Assembly (NCBI GenBank): GCA_036339375.1
Contig: JAYZBC010000082.1
Span: 1 to 64,000, forward strand
Length of the DNA stretch: 64,000 nt
Source: JAYZBC01 sp036339375
GTDB lineage: Bacteria; Pseudomonadota; Alphaproteobacteria; MPNO01; UBA2964
Direction of reading: 5' to 3'
Shown in pieces: positions 25,039-34,819 of the stretch (the first letter of the stretch is position 1; every line of letters begins with the position of its first letter). Under the pieces are notes generated by a model, which searched no databases, was not told where the DNA came from, and was given only the letters and a program-made list of their open reading frames with translations. The position numbers were made by a program, and so were the translations under genes.

Positions 25039-26715
25039 CTAAATGTCATCTGGGAGTTCGGGTACAGACTGGGGTGAGGTGTTCATGGGAACATCGTTCC
25101 GTCTTTGTTGCGCCGTTCGTTGCCCTGTTTCCCAATAATTCCCGTTTACAGCCCTCATAGCTTGGGCCTCCAAATCGTCCGTCCAAGCACCCAACGAATA
25201 TCCGTACCAAGGATTTTGGGGTTTGAGGGCAGGTAAGCCAAGCTTCTCTTCCCAAATATTGCGAGCATTTTCCATAAACTCTTTTTTTGGAAGTGCAATT
25301 GGCGGAAAATCTTCCTTGAGGGTGGCGTCAATTAAAAGAGCGGAGTCTTCTGAATCCCGAACGGTGTCACGTGGTCCGTGTCCACCATCCTTATGAGGTA
25401 GAATCTGCATGTCAAGGTGTGGTTTGGCACGATAAGCAATTGCCCAAAGGACTGCATCAGCGTTTTCTGGATCAATATCGTCATTTGTCGCTATAATAAT
25501 TTTTCCTGCCGCCCGGAGAGCTGTAGCAAGCCCATAAAGTGCCCGCCAAATTTCTGTGGACGGTACCCCGTGTTCAAACTGAACAAACAGTGTTTTATAA
25601 CCCCCGGTTAGGGGTATATGCATGGAAACTTTTTTTACCCCCTTGATACCGAGCCGCTCCCGTAAGTGCCTCATTAATACGAATTCCTGACCCGGGCGGC
25701 GTAAAACTGAACTCTCACAAGGTGTTAGTTGGCTTAGAAACCCTGTGAGAATGGCGTTGTTGCGTCGGGTTATAGCTGTAACATCCATAAACGCGTTATA
25801 TTCTTGTAAATTTACGTGGCCGTGAGATTCCCCAAAAGGAGCTTCGAGTTCTAAATACTCAGTATTAACGTATCCCTCGATGACAATTTCGGCTTCAGCT
25901 GGAACCAAGAGGTCGACAGTACGAGCACGAACGACGTTAATGGGTCCCCCGACAAGGCCACCCGCTAAAGCTATTTCATCGATTTCTTCTGGGGCTTTTT
26001 GGACCGCTGCAAAAGAAATGGCTGGAGGAGCACCTACAACAACGGCAGCCGGCATGGGCTCTCCCCGTTCCTTGTATTTTATCCAGTGTAGGTAGCCGCC
26101 CGTCCTCAGCTCAACCGAGGTGTTCATGCCAAGGCGTTTGGGTGCTTTAAGCTGAGCACGATAAACCCCCATATTTTGTATGCCTGTATCCGGATCTCGG
26201 GTGACGTAACCCGAGGTGCTGAAGTATGGTCCATTATCCCAACCTGGTGTTGAAATAGGCACCGGTAACGCGTCTAATGCATTACCCGATTTGTCTAGGT
26301 CTTTGCCCTCAATAATAATTTCCTGGCAGGGCGCATTCTCAACTACCAAGGGCGCAATGGGATTGTTCATTGCCTCAGACCATTTGTTAGTAATTTCATC
26401 TAAAGGACAGCCCATACCAATGCAATAAACTTCACGGTTAGCTGCCATGGCGCCGATTACCACGGGTATATCATAGTTTTGATTATTTGAATCAATGACG
26501 TTTGTAAACAACATTGCTTTGCGATCGTTTTCCTCGAGTCCCCCAACATATTGCCAACGCATCAGTGGGTGAATTTCCGTATCCTTATTTACGGGAATAT
26601 CGATGGTCATTAAATATCCGGCCTCATCTAATGCACGTATGTGGTCGTGAAGGTCGGGGTAGTTCCGCGGAAGACCGGAGGTGTTTTTGACGTTTTTGAA
26701 TGTACTTGCTGCCAT
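25039..26715 (-). CDS. UbiD family (prenylated-FMN) decarboxylase
   Basis: A 558-residue UbiD-family enzyme. Residues of the conserved E-R-E triad are recognisable in 'NMGVYRAQLKAPKRLGM' (Arg) and 'LELEAPFGESHGHV' (Glu). 'PTPGWDNGPY'-like 'ISTPGWDNGPYFS' and 'GAPPAISFAA' are family landmarks. The group decarboxylates aromatic or alpha,beta-unsaturated acids (4-hydroxybenzoate, vanillate, ferulate, phenylphosphate) and needs prenylated FMN from UbiX; no ubiX is in this window. The gene is divergent from the di-iron protein gene. The substrate cannot be fixed, but other aromatic-acid genes around it suggest an aromatic acid. Confidence 0.9.
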   Translation of the reverse strand: MAASTFKNVKNTSGLPRNYPDLHDHIRALDEAGYLMTIDIPVNKDTEIHPLMRWQYVGGLEENDRKAMLFTNVIDSNNQNYDIPVVIGAMAANREVYCIGMGCPLDEITNKWSEAMNNPIAPLVVENAPCQEIIIEGKDLDKSGNALDALPVPISTPGWDNGPYFSTSGYVTRDPDTGIQNMGVYRAQLKAPKRLGMNTSVELRTGGYLHWIKYKERGEPMPAAVVVGAPPAISFAAVQKAPEEIDEIALAGGLVGGPINVVRARTVDLLVPAEAEIVIEGYVNTEYLELEAPFGESHGHVNLQEYNAFMDVTAITRRNNAILTGFLSQLTPCESSVLRRPGQEFVLMRHLRERLGIKGVKKVSMHIPLTGGYKTLFVQFEHGVPSTEIWRALYGLATALRAAGKIIIATNDDIDPENADAVLWAIAYRAKPHLDMQILPHKDGGHGPRDTVRDSEDSALLIDATLKEDFPPIALPKKEFMENARNIWEEKLGLPALKPQNPWYGYSLGAWTDDLEAQAMRAVNGNYWETGQRTAQQRRNDVPMNTSPQSVPELPDDI

Positions 26716-27158
26716 TGTTTTATCCTAACTTCACCTCATTTAAAATAATAACCCTTTACAGGTCTAAGAGCAGGTTTTTCCACATTTGTCTAAAAATATG
26801 GCGTGGCTGCCTGGTTAAAGAAAAATTATGACTAGTCTTTAATAAAATTGATATTAGTAATTAGTGTTTGTAATTTTGCCTTTGACCTTTTTTACACTTG
26901 GTCGGCTTTTATTCGTTGTTTCAGAACGTTAAGGTTTTTAACTTAGCACCATTTTTTTTGAGGTGAATATGCTACAATTCCATTTATTTCTAAAATGTTG
27001 TGGTCAAATTAGGTATCTACAGACCAAATTGTAATTTCTATTCTGAAAATGTCGTAAAAATTTATTTTAAATTATACAAATTTGGCATTTTACGAGGGGC
27101 TTGGTGGCTGGGTTGATAATGTTTACACTCAAAGGTTAAATGGACCGAGATATTCCTG
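26716..27158. other. Intergenic region, 443 bp, divergent
   Basis: AT-rich spacer between the UbiD gene (minus) and the haem-oxygenase-fold gene (plus). It must contain two promoters, but I cannot place them convincingly. No RNA gene, clear inverted repeat or coding stretch is visible. It is the longest gene-free stretch in the window. Confidence 0.5.
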
Positions 27159-27935
27159 ATGGCATTGACCCCTAACAAATTTGGCAAAGAAGCTGCGGAA
27201 AGCGTTGTTCTGCTTCGAGAGGCGTGGCACACCAAGAATCACCCTTTTTATATAGAGTTTTCCGAGGGAAAAATTGGGTTGCTCTCTATGGCAGCTCTGA
27301 TGGCACAACATTACCAACATGTGCGCCGCTGTCTGCCAAGTTTCGGTTTGATTTATTACAAATCACCACCCGAAGCACGCAGTTTTGCGCTTGAAAATCT
27401 TGCAGAGGAAGAGGGTTTGGTTGCTGGTCCCGGCAAGGGTCGAGAAGCCCATGATCACATGGAATTAATTTTTCGATTTTGTCTCGCTGCTGGAATGACA
27501 AAGGAAGAGGTAAGGTCTACGGAACAGTTACCCGCGTGGCGTGCTCGAACCTATTATTACTTGAATGTCGTTCATGATATGCCTATTGGCGTAATTTTGG
27601 CGATGCAATGTACTCAGGAGGGTCAGCAACCCGCTATCAATGGAGAACGAACCTTACCGGCTTTTAAAAAATATCACGGGTATACCTCGGAATCTCCAGA
27701 AATTGAGTTTTTTACTGAACACCATGTCGCTGATGCTGATCATTCCAGTCGACAACTTCAACTTGTTGAACGCCTTATAACGTCTCCAGAATTGAGAGAT
27801 CAGGCTGTAGAGGTGGCTGAGGTTCAGGTAAAAACCCGCTGGGCTGGTATGAACGATCTTTACCGGACAGCAATTCTTGGCCAAATAGATCCTCTACCGA
27901 AAAAATCGCTGTCTAAAACGGAAGTGTGGAAATGA
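27159..27935 (+). CDS. TenA/PqqC-like haem-oxygenase-fold di-iron protein
   Basis: A 258-residue all-helical protein. Its ligand pattern is that of haem-oxygenase-like di-iron oxidases: Glu in 'NLAEEEG', His in 'REAHDHMELI', Glu in 'MQCTQEGQ', then 'EFFTEHHVADADHSSRQ' (E/H...DxxH). Related proteins include PqqC, CADD, UndA and SznF, which oxidise or fragment small organic substrates. A pqq operon is not present, so a PQQ role is unlikely. It overlaps the molybdenum subunit gene by ATGA, implying coupled translation and a shared process. GAGAT precedes the ATG. Confidence 0.8.
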   Translation: MALTPNKFGKEAAESVVLLREAWHTKNHPFYIEFSEGKIGLLSMAALMAQHYQHVRRCLPSFGLIYYKSPPEARSFALENLAEEEGLVAGPGKGREAHDHMELIFRFCLAAGMTKEEVRSTEQLPAWRARTYYYLNVVHDMPIGVILAMQCTQEGQQPAINGERTLPAFKKYHGYTSESPEIEFFTEHHVADADHSSRQLQLVERLITSPELRDQAVEVAEVQVKTRWAGMNDLYRTAILGQIDPLPKKSLSKTEVWK

Positions 27936-30262
27936 CAATAGAAACTGAACCTTTGTTGGGTAACCTCGGAGATGGAGTTACGCGGTTGGAGGACCCGCCA
28001 CTCGTTACGGGCAAAGGCCAATACGCAGCAGACGTTAATTTTATTAACCAAATGTACATGCGTGTGGTGCGTTCAGGTTATGCACACGGTGCTATACGTT
28101 CGATTGATTTTCAGGCGGCTTTAGCTTTACCCGGTGTTATAACCGTCTGGACCTTCGGAGATATTGAAGACATACCCCCCATTGATTTTCGGGATGGTAA
28201 AAACGAAACCCTTGCCCCTTTCCGTCAACCTGTATTAGCACGGGGTGTTGTTAGGTATGTAGGCGAACCGGTGGCTGTTGTATTTGCTGAAAATGCATAT
28301 ATCGCAGAGGATGCGGCCGAGTTGGTAAAAGTAGTAATAGATGAAAAAACTCCGTTGTTAAATGCTGTGGATGCTCCTCAAGAATTTTTACCGGGTCACA
28401 CTACTGAGGCAACGGTTATAGAACAATCTTACGGCGATATTGAAGCCACGTTTGCTAATGCTCATGTCATTGTCGAAGTGGAGGCGTCGATTGGGCGTCA
28501 TACAGGGGTGCCCTTAGAAAATCGTGGGGCAATCGGGCGTTATGATGCAACTAATGATGTTTTGGAAATACATGGAGCCGCAAAAGTACCGCACCGTAAT
28601 CGTGAAGCTATTGCTCGAATGTTCGGACGCAATCTTTCCGGCGTACATTTTTTTGAGGGGCACGTAGGAGGTGGTTTTGGCGTTCGTGGCGAGTTATATC
28701 CAGAGGATGTGCTTGTTGGCGCAGCGGCGATGCGTCTGGGCCGTCCAATAAAGTGGATAGAGGATCGCCAGGAACATTTAATGGCAACAAACCATTCCCG
28801 CCAACAACACCATAAAATAAGGGCCGCGGTTGCTGCTGATGGCGAAGTTTTGGCCGTTGATGATGAACTGTATTTAGATCAGGGGGCGTACATCCGGACG
28901 CATGGAACACGTGTTGCCAATTTAACAACCGGGACATTGCCTGGGCTCTATCGTTTCCCAATTTTTCGTGCCACTTGTCACTTTCGCCTGACCAATAAAA
29001 CGCCAGCTGCCACTTATCGTGCCCCCGGTCGTTTTGAAAGCACCTTCGTTCGGGAGAGGCTTATGGATGCCATAGCGAACGAGCTGGGTTTGGATGTCAT
29101 TGCTGTTCGTAGGCGCAATTTAATTTCGAAGGGCGAAATGCCTTATGCTCGAAAGCTGAATGTGTTAGGCGACTCTGTTGAACAGGACACGGGTGATTAT
29201 GAGGGTCTTTTGGATCAGGCGTTGGAAAAAATAGGCTGGGATGAGTTACAAGAAAATCTCCAAAAACGCCGTGCAACCGGCGAATTGGTGGGCGCCGGCA
29301 TTTCTATGTATTGTGATAAAAGCGGTCTTGGGCCAGGTGATGGATCCCGGATATTTGTAGAGCCAACGGGCGCTGTTGAAGTTGTCACGGGAGGTGCTTC
29401 TGTGGGTCAGGGCTTCAAAACAGCTATGGCACAAATTTGTGCTGACGCGTTGGGCGTAGATTATCGTCGCATACGTGTCGTCCACGGACGCACAGACCGG
29501 ATTGATTACGGTATCGGTGCGCACGCATCAAGGGCGAGTGTGCTAACTGGTAATGCAGTTAATGCAACCGCACTAAAAGTACGGGAAAAGGCGCTCTCCG
29601 TTGCTGCGGATTTGCTCCAAGCTCCGGCAGACAAGTTGGATATAAAAAACGGGGTAGTGACGTTATCGGAAAATCCCACTGGTCCGTCGGTAACCCTAGG
29701 TGAGGTTGCTGAGGCCCTATCACCAGAATCTTCCTCGCGCGGGGATCGGACACCCTACCTTTCGGCAGAGGAATGGTTTTACACGGATCATCAAACATAT
29801 TCGTACGGGGTTCAAATACCCGTGGTTTTGGTTGATAGAGAGACTGGTGGAATCAAGTTTGAACGGTATTTGATAGCTTACGACATAGGACGCGCAATCA
29901 ACCCAAAGATGGTTGAAGGCCAATTAATTGGGGGATTAGCGCAAGGGGTTGGTGGTACATTATATGAAGAATTTGTTTACGATAAACGTGGCGAACCACT
30001 ATCAGTTACCTTCGTTGACTATTTACTTCCAACCGCACGCGAAGTACCTGTTCCGGAGCTTTTACTTACGGAAGATGAGCCAAGTTCTCGTAACCCTTTG
30101 GGTATAAAAGGTGCTGGGGAATGTGGCATAACTGGAACAGCTGCAGCAATAGCCGCTGCTGTGGATGATGCAATTGGTATTCCTAATGCCGTGAAAACTT
30201 TGCCTATTACACCCCAACGTCTTAAAAAAATTTTAGATGATCATCACCAAACCTTAAAATGA
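27932..30262 (+). CDS. Xanthine dehydrogenase/CoxL family molybdopterin subunit (orphan)
   Basis: A 776-residue large subunit of the xanthine oxidase family. The N-terminal 'GVTRLEDPPLVTGKGQYAADV', the central 'GGGFGVRGE' and 'TYRAPGR' (the XDH/form II signature, not the CO dehydrogenase 'AYRCSFR' loop), and the C-terminal 'KGAGECGITGTAAAIAAAV' with the catalytic Glu are all visible. Aldehydes, N-heterocycles or hydroxylated aromatics are typical substrates. No FAD or 2Fe-2S subunit genes are adjacent, so partners must be encoded elsewhere. The ATG lies in the ATGA overlap with the preceding gene. Confidence 0.9.
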   Translation: MTIETEPLLGNLGDGVTRLEDPPLVTGKGQYAADVNFINQMYMRVVRSGYAHGAIRSIDFQAALALPGVITVWTFGDIEDIPPIDFRDGKNETLAPFRQPVLARGVVRYVGEPVAVVFAENAYIAEDAAELVKVVIDEKTPLLNAVDAPQEFLPGHTTEATVIEQSYGDIEATFANAHVIVEVEASIGRHTGVPLENRGAIGRYDATNDVLEIHGAAKVPHRNREAIARMFGRNLSGVHFFEGHVGGGFGVRGELYPEDVLVGAAAMRLGRPIKWIEDRQEHLMATNHSRQQHHKIRAAVAADGEVLAVDDELYLDQGAYIRTHGTRVANLTTGTLPGLYRFPIFRATCHFRLTNKTPAATYRAPGRFESTFVRERLMDAIANELGLDVIAVRRRNLISKGEMPYARKLNVLGDSVEQDTGDYEGLLDQALEKIGWDELQENLQKRRATGELVGAGISMYCDKSGLGPGDGSRIFVEPTGAVEVVTGGASVGQGFKTAMAQICADALGVDYRRIRVVHGRTDRIDYGIGAHASRASVLTGNAVNATALKVREKALSVAADLLQAPADKLDIKNGVVTLSENPTGPSVTLGEVAEALSPESSSRGDRTPYLSAEEWFYTDHQTYSYGVQIPVVLVDRETGGIKFERYLIAYDIGRAINPKMVEGQLIGGLAQGVGGTLYEEFVYDKRGEPLSVTFVDYLLPTAREVPVPELLLTEDEPSSRNPLGIKGAGECGITGTAAAIAAAVDDAIGIPNAVKTLPITPQRLKKILDDHHQTLK

Positions 30263-30323
30263 AATTTCCCTCAAAAAGATTTATAGAATACAACCTTATG
30301 AATTCCTTGGATTACGAAATGAT

Positions 30324-31307
30324 TTAGCGTTTTTCAGAACTGTTTTTTAATTGATTTGTAAATTTTAGGGTGTCCTCCGCTAGTAACTTTTCATCGCTAG
30401 TTGATGACATTAAAGTTTTCGTGACTAAAACTTGAACACCTTCCTTCACAATGTCTTTTTCTAAATGGGCGTCTAATTGATCAATTAAAATGCCATCAAT
30501 TTTTTCCCCGTAAAATTTTACTATGCCTAAGGGTGAAACCGGGAAACCTATCTCCGCTAGCATCTTTGCGGCTGGACCCTTTATGGATTTGTTGCCGATT
30601 ATGGGGGAAACAGCGACAACTGGGACTTGTAGGTTTTTGAGTGTTTTTCTGATACCCGGCACACTTAAAATCGGTTCGATACTAATGAAGGGGTTGGAAG
30701 GACAAATGATAACAGCCTCCAGAGCTGGGTTTGACAGAGCGCTAGCGAACCCCGGTGCCGGTACTGCCTGCTCCATACCCTTAAAATGTACACCCGTGAA
30801 TACCGGTTTGCATGAGAGTTTCACAAAGTAGTCTTGAAAAAAAAAGTCTCCCTCTTCAGTGTCCACAATGGTGCCAACACGATGATCACTCATAGGAACA
30901 ATATTGTGAGAAATTTGGTGGCTGCGACATAATTTCTGGGTGACTTTTGACAGCGTTTGTCCCTCTGCCAGCCTTTGTGTTCTTTCTACGTGTGTGGCGA
31001 GATCTCGGTCTCCTATTTGAAACCACGTTTCTCCTCCAATTCGGGAGAGTGCTTTCATAAAATTCCAAGTTTCATCTGCCATGCCCCAACCCCGTACGGG
31101 ATCGTTTATTCCACCTAGTTTGTAAATTACGGAATCGAGGTCGGGGGAAATGTGAAATCCTAAATGAGTAAAGTCATCCCCAGTGTTGACAGCAATTACC
31201 AAATCACAGGGGTCCTTTACTAGGGATAGACCGTTGGCAAGTTTTGCGCCTCCAACGCCCCCAGCCAAAGCTAAAATTAAATTTTTTGGATCTTTCTTAG
31301 TTTTCAT
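30324..31307 (-). CDS. cofD: 2-phospho-L-lactate transferase (F420-0 synthesis)
   Basis: A 327-residue CofD/FbiA. The N-terminus 'LALAGGVGGAKLANGL', 'IAVNTGDDFTHLGFHISPDLDSV', 'GWGMADETW', 'WFQIGDRDLATHVERT' and the Pro/Asn-rich 'ICPSNPFISIEPILSVPG' are family signatures. It moves the activated phospho-acid from the GDP adduct of CofC to FO, making F420-0 or its dehydro form. It is 8 kb from the rest of the F420 genes, on the minus strand and divergent from the opine-dehydrogenase/LLM run, so it is transcribed separately. Confidence 0.95.
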   Translation of the reverse strand: MKTKKDPKNLILALAGGVGGAKLANGLSLVKDPCDLVIAVNTGDDFTHLGFHISPDLDSVIYKLGGINDPVRGWGMADETWNFMKALSRIGGETWFQIGDRDLATHVERTQRLAEGQTLSKVTQKLCRSHQISHNIVPMSDHRVGTIVDTEEGDFFFQDYFVKLSCKPVFTGVHFKGMEQAVPAPGFASALSNPALEAVIICPSNPFISIEPILSVPGIRKTLKNLQVPVVAVSPIIGNKSIKGPAAKMLAEIGFPVSPLGIVKFYGEKIDGILIDQLDAHLEKDIVKEGVQVLVTKTLMSSTSDEKLLAEDTLKFTNQLKNSSEKR

Positions 31308-31565
31308 ATTTTCTGGATTTGCCTTTGATTACGTTTTGCACTTTCCCTGAATTTGAATTTTTGGGATAATATCATTTGAACTTTGCAAAAAGAATTTATC
31401 CTACAATAACCTCATTTTATTTAGTATCTACAATACTTATTTTTCAGCAAAATTTTCTGGTAAAGTTTGTTTCAATTTGCCTTGTGAAAGCGATTAACGA
31501 AAAATTTCGAAAGAGAAAGTTTGATACTTCAAATATAAAACAACTCAGGCACAGGTTAATAAAAA

Positions 31566-32669
31566 ATGGGCACAAAAAGAGTTGCTATTTTGGGAGCTGG
31601 ACACGGAGGCCTTGCGGCAGCAGCTGATTTAACGGCGCGTGGCTTCGAGGTGAGTTTGCACGCTCGTCGACAGGAAACCCTGTCACCGCTCCAAAACCAA
31701 GGCGGCGTTTTGGCGCAAGGGGTTCAGGATGGGTTATTTCCAATTGACTTGCTTACCACGAATTTAGAAGAGGCTATTACTGGGGTAGACTTAATTATGC
31801 TGGTCTTGCCCTCCGTCGCGCATAAATTCTATGCCGAGGGTTTAGCATCACTGCTCAATCCTGACATCCCCATTTTTGTAAATCCGGGGCATACAGGCGG
31901 TGCTTTACATTTTGTCAATGAGTTGCGTCGTTCGGGATATGTTTTGCCAATTAAAACGTGTGAGACGGTGACGCTTACCTATATTTGTCGCAAATCTAGT
32001 TTAAAGGCTGTGGACATTTTTTCTTACACTCGGAAATTGAAATTTGCGGCCTTTCCCGGAAAATACGCAAAAGAAATGTATAATCTTATAAAACCTATTT
32101 ATCCCGAAATATCTTTGGTCAGTAGTGTACTGGAAACGGCCCTTACAAATATTAACGCTGTCTTTCATACACCAGCAATGCTTTTGAATGCTGGCTGGAT
32201 AGAGGATACAAAGGGCGATTTCAGATTTTATAACGAGGGTATTACTCCCGCAGTTGGCCGTGTAATCGGAGAATTGGATGCTGAAAGAATGAAAATTGCC
32301 GGAGCCCTGAAGGTTCCTACGGCGAGCTTTCTTGAAAACTTTTATCAGGCTGGCCTTACAACAAAAGCGGCATTTGAATCTGGTGATATCGCGAAAGCTT
32401 GTGTTGACAGTAAACCTAACAAAGAAATTAAGAGTCCATCTTCACTAGACCATCGTTATGTCCATGAGGACGTTGGGTATGGATTGGTACCTTTTGCTGA
32501 ATTTGGAAGGCTTGCGGGTGTTAGGACCCCCACTATAGATGCTCTAGTCCATATTTTTTCAGAGTTGATGACAACCTCTTTTTCTAAGGAAGGTTTGACG
32601 CTGTCAGGAATGGGTCTTGAAAACCTTGATCCCCGGGGTGTTCACCAGTTTGTAGAGGATGGTGCCTAA
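31566..32669 (+). CDS. NAD/NADP octopine/nopaline dehydrogenase family protein (copy 1)
   Basis: A 367-residue dehydrogenase: N-terminal Rossmann domain 'VAILGAGHGGLAAAADL' (GxGxxG) and a helical octopine-dehydrogenase C-terminal domain. The catalytic His lies in 'NAVFHTPAMLLNAG' and the substrate-domain motif in 'YVHEDVGYGLVPF'. Family members reductively condense an amino acid with a keto acid, or oxidise the product. It overlaps the next gene by one base (TAATG). The pair are paralogues. It opens an operon with two LLM genes. Confidence 0.85.
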   Translation: MGTKRVAILGAGHGGLAAAADLTARGFEVSLHARRQETLSPLQNQGGVLAQGVQDGLFPIDLLTTNLEEAITGVDLIMLVLPSVAHKFYAEGLASLLNPDIPIFVNPGHTGGALHFVNELRRSGYVLPIKTCETVTLTYICRKSSLKAVDIFSYTRKLKFAAFPGKYAKEMYNLIKPIYPEISLVSSVLETALTNINAVFHTPAMLLNAGWIEDTKGDFRFYNEGITPAVGRVIGELDAERMKIAGALKVPTASFLENFYQAGLTTKAAFESGDIAKACVDSKPNKEIKSPSSLDHRYVHEDVGYGLVPFAEFGRLAGVRTPTIDALVHIFSELMTTSFSKEGLTLSGMGLENLDPRGVHQFVEDGA

Positions 32670-33781
32670 TGCCCAACAGCGTTGTTAAAACGATTGCCAT
32701 TTTTGGCGCTGGCGGTGGCGGGACTTCTGCAGCGGCACATTTGACGACACTAGGTTTTGAAATCAGGTTATACAGTCAAGACCGGAATGCCCTGACACCC
32801 TTACAAAAAATTGGGGGAATTGAATATGAAGCTCCTTTTGGCAAGGGTTTTGCTGAAATACCGATAATTACAGATGATGCTTTTAAAGCAATGGATGGCG
32901 CTGACATTGTGATGATAGTGAGCCCGGCACATCTCCACGAAAAATGGATTACTGCAGCGGCACCCCACCTTACTGATGAACAAGTTTTGTTTGTGTCTCC
33001 TGGGCACACTCTTTTGTTAATTCCACAAATTCTTCGGGCAAACGGTATTAAACATCCTGTGTTTTGCGAAACAGCAACCCTCCCATACCTTTGTAGACGT
33101 ATAGGGCCGACAACTTGTAAAATTTCAAGGGTGTCTGATTTTATGGTTTTTGGAGGATTTCCAGGTTGTGAAACTGCACGACAATTTGAAATTGTAAAAA
33201 CCGTATACCCTTCCGTGCAATGCTTTTCAAACGTGTTGGAAACGGTTTTGCCTTATGGAAACGCTATTCACCATCCCCCTGCCTTTCTTTGCAATGCTGG
33301 TCGTGTAGAAGCAACTGGTGGAAATTTTCGGCATTACTACGACGGGATCACACCTTCTGTCGGTCGTTTAATTGACGCGGTAGACCGTGAAAGGCTAAAA
33401 GTAGCAGGGGCACTAGGTGCAGAAACAATGCCTTTTGTCGAACTTTTTTATCGGATGGGTTATACTACCAAGGCCGCATGTGACACTGGCATTGCCTACG
33501 AGGCATTTCACCAGAGTGAACCAGATAAGTGGATACCAGCCCCCTCAAAACTTGAACATCGTTATTTTTTAGAGGATGTGCCCTATGGACATATGATTTA
33601 TTCGGAACTTGGACGAATAGCTGGGGTGTCTACGCCCACAATTGATCATATAATTCTCCTTGCATCAGTAGCACTAGGGCATGATTTATCGGTTGACGCG
33701 CTGACACTTGAAAAAATGGGTATTGCAGGTATTTCAAAAGACCGTTTTCTCCGTCTTTTGGAATTTGGATTTGACGATTGA
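32669..33781 (+). CDS. NAD/NADP octopine/nopaline dehydrogenase family protein (copy 2)
   Basis: A 370-residue paralogue of the preceding gene with the same two domains. It has a Gly-rich nucleotide loop 'IFGAGGGGTSAAAHL', the catalytic His region 'GNAIHHPPAFLCNAG' and 'YFLEDVPYGHMIYSELGR'. The N-terminal halves of the two copies differ more than the C-terminal ones by eye. The tandem arrangement with a TAATG junction suggests a heterodimer or a two-step reaction. The LLM gene begins 13 bp later. Substrate unknown. Confidence 0.85.
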   Translation: MPNSVVKTIAIFGAGGGGTSAAAHLTTLGFEIRLYSQDRNALTPLQKIGGIEYEAPFGKGFAEIPIITDDAFKAMDGADIVMIVSPAHLHEKWITAAAPHLTDEQVLFVSPGHTLLLIPQILRANGIKHPVFCETATLPYLCRRIGPTTCKISRVSDFMVFGGFPGCETARQFEIVKTVYPSVQCFSNVLETVLPYGNAIHHPPAFLCNAGRVEATGGNFRHYYDGITPSVGRLIDAVDRERLKVAGALGAETMPFVELFYRMGYTTKAACDTGIAYEAFHQSEPDKWIPAPSKLEHRYFLEDVPYGHMIYSELGRIAGVSTPTIDHIILLASVALGHDLSVDALTLEKMGIAGISKDRFLRLLEFGFDD

Positions 33782-33794
33782 AAAGGTTAAAGAC

Positions 33795-34793
33795 ATGGCA
33801 GTAAGACTGGGTATGCGGTTTGACGGATTTGATCCAGCAGGTGAGACGATCGAAGTATCGGCCGCTGCTGAAAATGCAGGAGCTGATACTATTTGGATGG
33901 CGGAACATTTGGGTTACAGGGAGGCTTCTGTTTCCTGCATGGCTTTCCTTTTAAAGACGAAAAAAGCGATGGTTATTCCCACTGCGATTATGCCTTATAT
34001 TTGGCACCCCATGCCCACCGCCATGCAATTTGCTACTATGGCGGAAGCAGCGCCAGGACGTGTTGGTATTTGTGTCTCAATCGGTAATATCCTGAATTTG
34101 CGTGAATCAGGGATCGAAAAACCTCAAAAACCTGTCCGCGTTATCCGTGAATATGTAGAAGTACTGAGAGCACTTTGGGCTGGTGAGAAAGTTGAACAAG
34201 ATGGGCTTATTTGGCAATTGAGGGGAGCGAGATTGGCATTTACTCCCCCAAAGCCCATTCCCATTTTTGTGGCTTCGACGGGTCCACAAGTCTTGAGTTT
34301 GGCTGGAAAAATAGCGGACGGTGTATTGTTTTCTGGGGGTCTTTCAATTGAATATACAAAACGGTGTGTGGGCTTCGTTAATGAAGGGCTTAAAAAAAAT
34401 AGCCGTGATCCTGGAAAATTAAGAAAAGCAGGTTTTGTCTATTTTTCTTGTTCCCGTGACGGCTTAACCGCTTTGGAAGCAAACCGTAGGAAGATTGCTT
34501 TTCTTTTTCGAAATTCCACACAGGCAGATAATATAAGTTCGGTCGGAATACCAATAGATCACAAGGGAATCATAGAGCTTGTGCGACAAAGAAAGCTTGA
34601 GGAAGCTGCTCAACTTGTACCACTTGAAGCAGTTCAAAAATTCACGGTTGCTGGCACACCGGAGGAGTGCCGTCACGGGCTGCAGGCATACATTGAAGCC
34701 GGTGTGGAGGAGCCTGTAATTGAGGTGAGCGGGACGGAAGAAGAAAAAACACTGGCGCTGGAGGTGATACGTGAATTTACTTCCGGCCGATAA
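33795..34793 (+). CDS. LLM class F420-dependent oxidoreductase (opine operon, copy 1)
   Basis: A 332-residue luciferase-like barrel. The N-terminus reads 'VRLGMRFDGFDPAGETIEVSAAAENAG', with 'TIWMAEHLGYREASVSCMAF' and 'APGRVGICVSIGNILNLRESG' (phosphate-binding strand of F420 or FMN). The start at ATG 33795 is preferred over an extension to 33708, because it follows AAAAGG and matches the paralogue's length. It is co-directional with two opine-dehydrogenase-like genes and a second LLM, so the four probably act in one pathway. Confidence 0.86.
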   Translation: MAVRLGMRFDGFDPAGETIEVSAAAENAGADTIWMAEHLGYREASVSCMAFLLKTKKAMVIPTAIMPYIWHPMPTAMQFATMAEAAPGRVGICVSIGNILNLRESGIEKPQKPVRVIREYVEVLRALWAGEKVEQDGLIWQLRGARLAFTPPKPIPIFVASTGPQVLSLAGKIADGVLFSGGLSIEYTKRCVGFVNEGLKKNSRDPGKLRKAGFVYFSCSRDGLTALEANRRKIAFLFRNSTQADNISSVGIPIDHKGIIELVRQRKLEEAAQLVPLEAVQKFTVAGTPEECRHGLQAYIEAGVEEPVIEVSGTEEEKTLALEVIREFTSGR

Positions 34794-34819
34794 CAAAACA
34801 AACCAGAAAGATACAAATT

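Noticed and set aside
27932..30262. CO dehydrogenase large subunit (coxL, form I)
   Set aside because: The active-site loop reads TYRAPGR instead of the AYRCSFR form I signature, and coxM/coxS are missing.
31376..31627. 83-residue ORF upstream of the first opine-dehydrogenase-like gene
   Set aside because: It runs into the start of that gene in another frame and its composition looks like translated AT-rich spacer.
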